Shown here in pieces: positions 56,401 to 64,000 of a DNA stretch of 64,000 bases (positions within the stretch are counted from its first letter, which is position 1; each line of letters begins with the position of its first letter). Where the stretch lies: NCBI GenBank assembly GCA_037893225.1, contig JAZGUH010000122.1, positions 186,001 through 250,000 on the forward strand. Reading direction: 5' to 3'. The notes beneath the pieces were generated by a model. It saw nothing but the letters and a program-made list of their open reading frames with translations. It did no database searches and had not been told where the DNA came from. The translations under genes and the position numbers were made by a program. The DNA comes from Hippasteria phrygiana (taxonomy: Eukaryota; Echinodermata; Asteroidea; Valvatida; Goniasteridae).

Positions 56401-57943
56401 ACACACTGGGGGCGGCCATTTTAGTGGGCCATAAGTGTGCATTGTGTTTACTTGTTTACTCCATTTTATTTGAGAAAATTTCCCCCGGAAGAAAACAAAT
56501 ATATACACTGCACTCTATTATTATATTTTTTACTTTAAATGGTTTTAACAAACATTTTCAAATATCGCAGCTATGCCCACGTGCTGTTTACGGGTTTATA
56601 AATACCCATTCTCCAATGGTATAATTTCCAACTCTGTATGTTGCCATTATGTGGGAGTTATTGTTCGTATTACGTATCACATCGAACACCGGTAGGCCCT
56701 GCACGATGTCATCATCATACAGCAATGCCATATGGTACAAGGGCCACAACAAATTAATAAATATTACCTAGTAGTTCTGCATGAGGCATGTAAAATGAAC
56801 CCGTTCGTAAACTGAAATAATAACCGTAAATAATTGCTTTTATTTTCAACTTGTCGACCTTTTGCTGTCAAGGATTAATGAAAACGTACAATATTGCATT
56901 ATGTGAAATTTCGTAGTTGTTTGTGAACGTGTTAATGATACAGAAACCGACCATTACACTAATAAAACGTGATTCATATAATTACATGACATCACCAGAA
57001 TCGCCAGGACGGACAAATAGTTAATGGAGAAGAAAGCTTCGTTCCTGCCGATGTAAATTTTGCCTCTCCTCTCACGAAGTGGAAGTCCTCAAACCAGCCT
57101 CTAAGTAATCAGCGTTCTATCAAAATTTAATGAGTCCGGCCGGAAGAGCTTGTCACAGCTTGGCGATCTGTAAGGCTGGATGGACGGCGACAGAACGCAA
57201 ACGGGGCGTAACTTCAACCTGTAATTTTAGGAATATGTGTACTCGGTGAAAAAGTAGGGCCTTCAAATGCTCACCATAGACGAGTATGTTTTTGAGAGTT
57301 TAGTAATGTGGGAGTAGGACTTCATTTTTTCTCGCTGGAGGGGTCGATTGAGGAGCTTTGTCCTCTAAAAAGGTTAAACGTTTAAAGACAGATTCCCCGA
57401 CTTGGATTCCAGATTTGGGTTTCAAACACAAGATTGGAAGACGCTAGAACAAGACTTGGGTAGTGGACAATTCAAGCTATACAAATTTGGTTGTTAATTT
57501 TGTTTTTGTTGCTGCTGCTGTCGTCGTCGTTGTCGTCGTCGACGCCGCCTCCGCCCCCGCCTCTGTCGCCGTCACCTCGTCGTCGTTGTTTTGGTTGATG
57601 TGGTTGTGGTTGTTGTTGTTCTGTCTTTTTGATACATTGTTTTAAGAGAACCTATATAGGCTATTATGTAAAACTGTTGTGTTAAATTACTCCACGTGTA
57701 TCTACGACGAATTACGTTAAATATAGATATATGCTTAATATATATACTGCTTAATTTGTGTTAATTCAACACCACGGTTGTTTAGTTTTGTTTTTCGTTT
57801 TGTTTTGTTTTGTGTAGTGTTTCGTTTTGTTTGATTTTGTGTAGTTAAATTTCATAAATCCCGAAATGGAATCCTCTCCACACATCCATTAAAGATGACA
57901 AGTCTGACCATTGACAGCTTCAGACCTAGCTAGTGCTGCTGAC
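56401..57943. other. Intergenic, simple repeats only
   Basis: A GTCGTC/TGTTGT-rich tract at 57505-57625 and TTTTGTTTTG runs near 57790-57830. No supported gene. Confidence 0.4.
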
Positions 57944-58494
57944 TTAAAGGGATTTTGCGATTTGGGCTATAAAACTGAAATGGATATACATGTAGTTGGG
58001 AAGCTTTTTTTAAAGTAGAATATAGAGATTTACATAACTATCCCTTCAAATTGCGTGGTTTTTGTTTAATTTCGTGACAAATAACGGTCCGCCATTTTGT
58101 AGAACCAAATTTTTGACTCCACAAAATGGCGGACCGTGTTCACCAGTCGTATTTCCAGTCGCAGCTGGTTGAAGTACGTTCTGTTGATCCATTTTTATGT
58201 ACTGTGGCACGGCGCGCAGCACTGGCGATATGTGTCGCGAGGTAGAGAATAGTACCTGGCGATCATCTGATAGGTTTACAAGGCCACTGGCTGCGGCGCC
58301 AGCCTAAAGACTCTTACAGCGGATTTTGCGCATTATTTAGACGGTGGTATTTACTACTGGAAATAAGTCTATGTTTCGCGGGTCAGGTGTCAGGGATCAG
58401 ATGCCAATTTTTTTGTTTTGTAATCACTACTCACTAATTACAACACATTATACAGCAAAATTTCATGACATTTGAAGGCAATGTGTCCCTTTAA
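57944..58494. mobile_element. TTAA-ended element with internal hairpin
   Basis: Ends TTAAAGGGA and TCCCTTTAA. Inside, GGTCCGCCATTTTGTAGAAC and a near complement (CACAAAATGGCGGACCG) form a hairpin at 58087-58139. 551 bp, noncoding. Confidence 0.5.
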
Positions 58495-61400
58495 TAAGCT
58501 TAGCTCAATCACTTTTTTAGAGGAATCCCACAACGACGAGTTTAGCGCCAATCTGCGCACTTCCGAGTTTGAAAACGAGGATCTCAATGTCACAGTAAAC
58601 AACTTTATGCTGATCGTGCGCCTGCGCTGCCTTTTATGGCCTGATTAATTCATGCATAAATGAATGTGCTGAAAAGCGTTGTTTTGTTTGCCACTGACAT
58701 TCCCGCTTTCAACCCGGAAGTGCGCAGAAGGGGCTAATGTGAAATTCCTCTATCGAAAAGAAGATTTTCGTTGCCAGTAGTACTGTTGCGTGCATGTGCA
58801 TAAGTGTCATTGGTGGTTTCTTTTAAATTCTTACTCAGAATAAAGCCACAACCAGAGCATCATCAATTCAAGAATATCAGATTTTCTCCAAAGAAATTTC
58901 CCCAATAACATTTAACATATGTTAGGATTTACAAGGCATCAAAATGACTTCCTTCCCTTATCAAAATGATTTGAATATTCTAAGAAAATCTATTTATTCT
59001 TCGAACTTGACTGATTTATAGATTAAAATTGTTTGGTGCTGAATTTTTTTTCCCCATATTCCTACTTATAATAAGTAGAGGAGTATACAGAATTCCTGTT
59101 TTGCCGATGAAGCAAACTTGGCTGTTTGAGAAAAAGGTGCTTTTTGTTTGCTTTTACAGAGGCCCTTCCGCAGGATTTTCAAAGAGGGAGGGGTCGCGTT
59201 TAGATTTTTCGCACTAAGTTGTGCGAATTTCGTATAAAAAAAACAAACAAACAAACAAACAAACAAACACAAACAAACAAAAGTGATGGAGATGTTTTTG
59301 GGGGCAGGACAAAATATTTTTGCAAAAGTGGAAGGGGTGGGGAAAGGTATATATGGAGACAGACGCGAAAAATAAGTTTAGAATGGGACGATGGGTGAAA
59401 GAATGTCTAATGTAATAAACAGTTTGGATGTGATTCGGTAGTCTTGGTTCAATGCGCACATCGCTGAACCGGAGGCTACGCAATGCGAGTCTTGATAGTA
59501 CGATAGTTGTTGACGATAATCAGCAATAATGCTCTTAAAGGGGTAAAAAATCATTTACGATGTTAATTTCAAATGCATTTCTGGAAACTCAGTTACCTTG
59601 GAGGCAACAGATACCCATTTGCTCCTGAATACAAAACGAATTATGGTAAAGTGGCTTGCTCAAGGACATAAACCTCATTGGATCATGTGCTGCATTCAGA
59701 AAAATGCTTTACAAAAAGAAATGCATTATACCCTGCAAAAACTGTGATGTTAAATTATTATGGCATCTACGTTAAACGATTCGTGCAATATAGATACAAG
59801 ACGGTGTTAATCTAACACCGGTTTTGGCAGTGTGTCGGGAGATGAGGTCAATTATTGAAAGTTTAGTCATAAAATACCGGTAACCCACAGGCCTACAGCT
59901 TTTTGTAATAGCACAAACTACGATCATAAAGTCAGGGGGTATGGTCGAGACCCTACTTTTCTCCCCATCGTGCACATTCTCAATGCCACGGGATATATAT
60001 TTCTAAAATGTGACTATTATAGTTAACCTGTCGCGGTGCTTGATGCTTCACAGCTTCGGTGAAAACAGAGGCGACGCCGTTTGCTTTGGCCGGGGTTAGC
60101 CAGATCGTTCCCAGGGGTGTAATTCTGCAACTGCGGCGGATGCGCAGGCAGTCCCGAGGGGTTTCTTTCAAAATTACAAGCCCGTCTTTTTTTCTTTTCT
60201 TTTTGGCGCTGTCTTTCGAAGCCGCGGAAACGAGCCGTGCTTGCGCGTTTCGGTTTTGCTAACGGCATCCCGGGCACGCACGACTGACGATTCAGCAAGA
60301 AACTAAAGATGTGAGTTGATGACGGAGGAGAACTGTTTCATTGGTGCGTGCCTCGTTGAGATCCAGTTAAAGCTCCTGGGAGGGAAACAGAATGAATTTC
60401 CTTTCTGATGAATTTCCTTTCGATTGCGGTGTCGTTTCTGATCGAAACTACCATGCATCATAGTGCATCCTTTCCCTGGGTGGGGATCTGTGGGGAGGGG
60501 TTGTCGGCGTCCCCTTCATCAAAATTTAAACCAACTTCATGGGACCTCGAAGGCAATAAGCTTTTGTCACGGGCGTTTTGGATATTCCATTATAGAATTA
60601 TCTGTCTTCTGCTTTAATCTTTGTATTTTTTTCTGTGACCAATGTATTTTTGTTGTTGATTTTTTATCTCGATAAACTTAACTAAAAACTAAACCCTGCC
60701 CCCATTTGTAATGACTATTTGACGATCTGAATATCTAGAAAATTTTCCTAGAAAAAACAAAATCCAAATAGATTTTTAAAAACCTCAAAATTATTTATCC
60801 GTCTCTTTACAATTGAGGATAATTCTTTAAAAATGATTTCCTGCCCCCCCCCCCCCCAAAAAAAAACAATTGTCCAGAACCGCACATGCTACACCTCTTC
60901 ATTTTTCCCGTTCTTTTTGGTTTTTAATTCTCTCTACATTTTGGGCCGCAAAAGCCAAGTTACATATTGGTACAACAGACCTTCTGTGACGTGCGGAGGA
61001 GATTATTCCCGGATAGACCCCCATGCGCAGCTTAATTTGAATTATGCGCACAACTCACTGCAGCACATGACATTTACGGTGCTTGTCATCACAAACATTA
61101 CTGTTCCCTTGTACATCACATTTTTAGCAAGGATATAATGCACACATAATCATTGGTGGAGCCTTGTGTAAACGACGTCCATGGCGTCTCTGTGAGGTAT
61201 TTAATCTTTTTTGCTAAAATACTGTGTGATTTATAGACACACAAAGCGGCTTTCCATAATGGATGCGTCGTTTTTGGCGTATTTTCTAACTTCCAGGCAT
61301 GTATGTGTTGAAAGTATCGTTATCGGATTTATTCTTTTCTTTTCGTTTGGAATCAAACCCAGCAGTAGACACTAATAAATGACGTATGCCGCTCGCTTGT

Positions 61401-62450
61401 AATCGGAGCTGAGCTGAATATTCGATTACGTGCCTGGAAACGTTGCCAATTCTTTCGATACGCGACCAGATATGCACAAAGAATTGTTTTTCTGAATCAC
61501 AGAGTTTGTAAAATGCCATGTATGTATTGAAAACATTGACCTATTTGAGGTAGAACTTTAAAGCGGCGGCGTAGCCAAAGCTACCTCCATAGGGGGCGCT
61601 CACAGTGTTTTTCTTTATAATAATATTATTTTCTGCGTTGGCGAAATTGTCAGTGGGGTGGGGGATTTTTTATGAGGGGGCGTGCGCCCCCGCCCCCCCC
61701 CCCCTTAGCTACGCCACTGCTTTAAAGACTAGTTAAAAATGATGGCATAACCTTTCGCAGCTACAACTACTTCGTCAGATGCAAACTGTAGCTGTAGTAC
61801 GAAAGCTTGTGCCATAATTTTAATTTAACCCTAACTCCCCAGGGTGTGTGGAAAATCATATTGAAATTGGAGGATTCAGGACAGTATAGGGTAGTGCTAC
61901 CTCCAATATTTAACTGTATCTAGCTGACTAACAAGACTGTCAAGGGCGGATTTTTTTTTTTTTTTAAGCTGACGTCGCAAAAAGGCAGCCACTGCGTACA
62001 CCCACCCACAAAACTCAGCCCAAAATTGTTTTGGCCCCTCCCAAAAAAATTGCAAAAAAAATTGTTTTTGGCCCCCCCAAAAATTGTGTTTTGGATCCGC
62101 CCTTGAAGACTGTAAACAACTTTGAAAACAGTGATAAGTCAACGCACACTACCAGAAATTCAAACAAAATACGAAATCCATATAAAGCCAAATAAATATA
62201 ATTCAGCAGTGCACAATAATAATTTTACGGTGACCAAACATATTTTGGTTTGAATTCTGACCTGATAAAGATGTTGCATGTATTCAACTTTTACAGGTAA
62301 TCTGAAGTGTGTAAACGGTTGGTCTCAACAGCAGAGGAAGTTATCCTTGGCATGGTCTATGGGTCTGAACATTGGAATAATTTCTTTAGGATCTATTGAA
62401 GATGTATCCTCTATATTGTATTTTATCTAGTATTTTATCTAGGTAGTGTA
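58495..62450. other. Intergenic, scattered small repeats
   Basis: A (CAAA)n run at 59239-59281; a ~100-bp MITE (about 59731-59832; CCCTGCAAAAACTGTGATG with an inverted partner); C-runs at 60845 and 61691; a single-ended TTTAACCCTAACTCCCCAGG near 61827. A CG-richer patch at 60030-60300 has no frame I would call a gene. Confidence 0.4.
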
Positions 62451-63050
62451 CACGATTGGTAATCCTCCATATTTTGTACTGAATTATTACGAAATACCTT
62501 ACTAGACTGTAAGTTAATAGCAATCTCAACCATCCTGTGGAATGATGACACCTGGTGTGCTGTCGTTTTCAAGAAAAGTTGAAATTTGTATCGTTTTCCA
62601 ACGATTGTTTCGCGTAACAATCGTTAGAAAAATAACGGATTTTTTTTTTTACTGCCCTCTATTGACCGAATGTAGTTAGTCCGCGTTGCGTTTAATATGG
62701 GTTAACAATCCGAAAACGTGCGCAAGGTTGCAATTATAGCACTTGATGTGTCGCGTAGTGTACCGAAGCGACGGGTTGTAACCAGTTGGCTCGCGTAGTT
62801 ATATGACCAATTGAAAACGATCCCTTTTAAAAAAAATTGGGCTTATTTTACAAGAGGGCGCTATAACAAATCCAGTTAACTGCCGCCCGAAGGTTGAAAA
62901 CGAAGGCCGTTTTTCTCTCAGTTTTTCGCCATCCAAGAACGCAAAACTTTGAACAGGTCAGTGAAACGATATTTCCTATAAAATACTAACTCCCAAATCC
63001 TCCCATTTCTGAAAATTGCAGTAAATGACCAATCATGTACACCGCCTTAA
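62451..63050. repeat. Interspersed repeat shared with 5.17-5.65 kb
   Basis: Same order and orientation as the 5.17-kb copy (ACACGATTGGTAATCCTCC … CAAAACTTTGAACAGGTCAG … CATTTCTGAAAATTGCA). The middle differs: here CGATTGTTTCGCGTAACAATCG and TTGACCGAATGTAG instead of the 115-bp insert. Confidence 0.6.
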
Positions 63051-64000
63051 TTGGGCGAATTACATAACAAAAATATGAAAAGTTATCACTTATGGTTATT
63101 GAGCGTTGATGAAGACTCGCGCCCGATTAGGAACGAACTTCAACAGGTACAAACCTCAGACGGAAGGCAAATCATGAATAAGTTGCCAATTTATGCTGAA
63201 TCCCCTGGGTAAGTTCGGTTGGAAATGGCTCGATAACAACGGAAGCGAATTACATATTACACAGCATATTCTGGGCTAAGTTCGCAGTTGGTTTGTGCGA
63301 AAATAATGTAAAATTGTATTATTTACTAAAACTTAATAAAACGGCACTTTCAGGCTACAAAAATTACAATTACCTGTGACTATAGCGACAGGGGGTTCAC
63401 CCCGAGACCCCCCCCCCCCCCCCACCAAAGCAATTAAAATACACAGAAGGGGATTATCCTGTTATCAATCACCTAGCCAATGGCGTCACCAATAGCACAA
63501 GTATAGCCCTAATCCCCCCCCCCCCCTCCCCCCATTTTTCTGATGGGTAAAATTCTTGGGGTGACGTTAAGAAATGTCGAGCAAAAGAAAATCCATGAAA
63601 CCCACTGCTTCTGGTAGTGACAGTCACACGACCAAGTGATGCGAGTTGCAGGGATTTTAAAAAATATATCAACGAATCATCCAGATGAATTACTTGGTGC
63701 AGCGATGCAGAGGCTATAGCATTACAGTCGTACCACGCTCGAGTTTTTTGTCTGCTGAGATCCCCTCTGTCTGAAATCTAACTTAACGGCATTCCCGGCG
63801 CCTTAAGAAAACAATTCACCTTGCCTCACCCCCTTGGCGGTCGTAGTAAAAGTCATTTCCCCAGCTTCAGAGATCATCTCATAGAGTACGTGTGTGGCAC
63901 GAGTATTGCAAAAGTATTGACTCAACAGAGTGCATGTCGTGGTGTCGCATATTATTGATTTTTCTTGGGCAAATTTCAGACTTTTTCCCGCCCGCTGTCA
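63051..64000. other. Right edge, no gene recognised
   Basis: C-runs near 63410 and 63517-63533; otherwise ordinary AT-rich sequence without supported frames or RNA genes. Confidence 0.35.

Noticed and set aside
60023..60298. Possible gene in a CG-richer patch on the minus strand
   Set aside because: No domain, no matching splice sites and frames in both directions of similar length.

Overview
This is animal genomic DNA: GT-AG introns, AATAAA signals, small exons spread over kilobases and a very dense load of DNA-transposon debris. The families seen (an RNF141-type ligase, Polinton/Maverick fragments, tRNA-derived SINEs, many hAT/pogo/TTAA-type MITEs, long G/C homopolymers) suggest an invertebrate deuterostome. 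An echinoderm or hemichordate is my best guess, and the sequence does not prove it. All gene models below were spliced by eye from reading frame, splice consensus and phase.

Four protein-coding genes are supported. (1) Minus strand, 6.43 to 2.66 kb: a secreted 326-aa protein with a TATA-box promoter, a noncoding first exon, a signal-peptide exon and one large exon holding three copies of an unassigned Cys-rich domain ending in AYCCP. (2) Minus strand, 17.63 to 12.88 kb: a seven-exon, 322-aa alpha/beta hydrolase with a complete Ser-Asp-His triad. (3) Minus strand, 30.37 to 23.60 kb: a five-exon, 313-aa RNF141-type RING ubiquitin ligase with an N-myristoylation signal. (4) Plus strand, 37.66 to 48.43 kb (3' UTR to about 49.14 kb): a seven-exon, 1340-aa RING-H2 ubiquitin ligase. 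Its long Ser-rich N-terminal part carries a series of SUMO-interaction-like motifs, so it is a candidate SUMO-targeted ubiquitin ligase. Genes 3 and 4 are divergent, about 7.3 kb apart; both begin coding just after a splice acceptor, so their promoters and noncoding first exons are not located.

Most of the rest is mobile DNA. At the left edge lie broken Polinton polymerase and ATPase-like pieces. From 6.6 to 8.1 kb there is a seven-copy ~120-bp satellite followed by tRNA-headed SINEs, one of them an inverted dimer. Introns and intergenic DNA hold many terminal-inverted-repeat elements, several with clear target-site duplications (TSDs): a 439-bp family with one copy nested inside another; a family with telomere-like TTAACCCTAACCC ends; a 1.9-kb foldback element with 9-bp TSDs and tandem-repeat arms; a pogo-like element with a transposase N-terminal remnant; and a hAT-like element nested in a larger element inside the last intron of gene 4.

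The most distinctive mobile system is a small foldback family (three intact copies at 14.7, 48.7 and 54.6 kb). It has ~19-bp inverted termini, 8-bp TSDs, short-unit repeat arms and a palindromic core. One copy sits in the 3' UTR of the SUMO-targeted-ligase candidate and has expanded there into a 12-bp minisatellite. From about 49.2 kb to the end I see no convincing coding gene, only repeats and one orphan splice-donor-like site.
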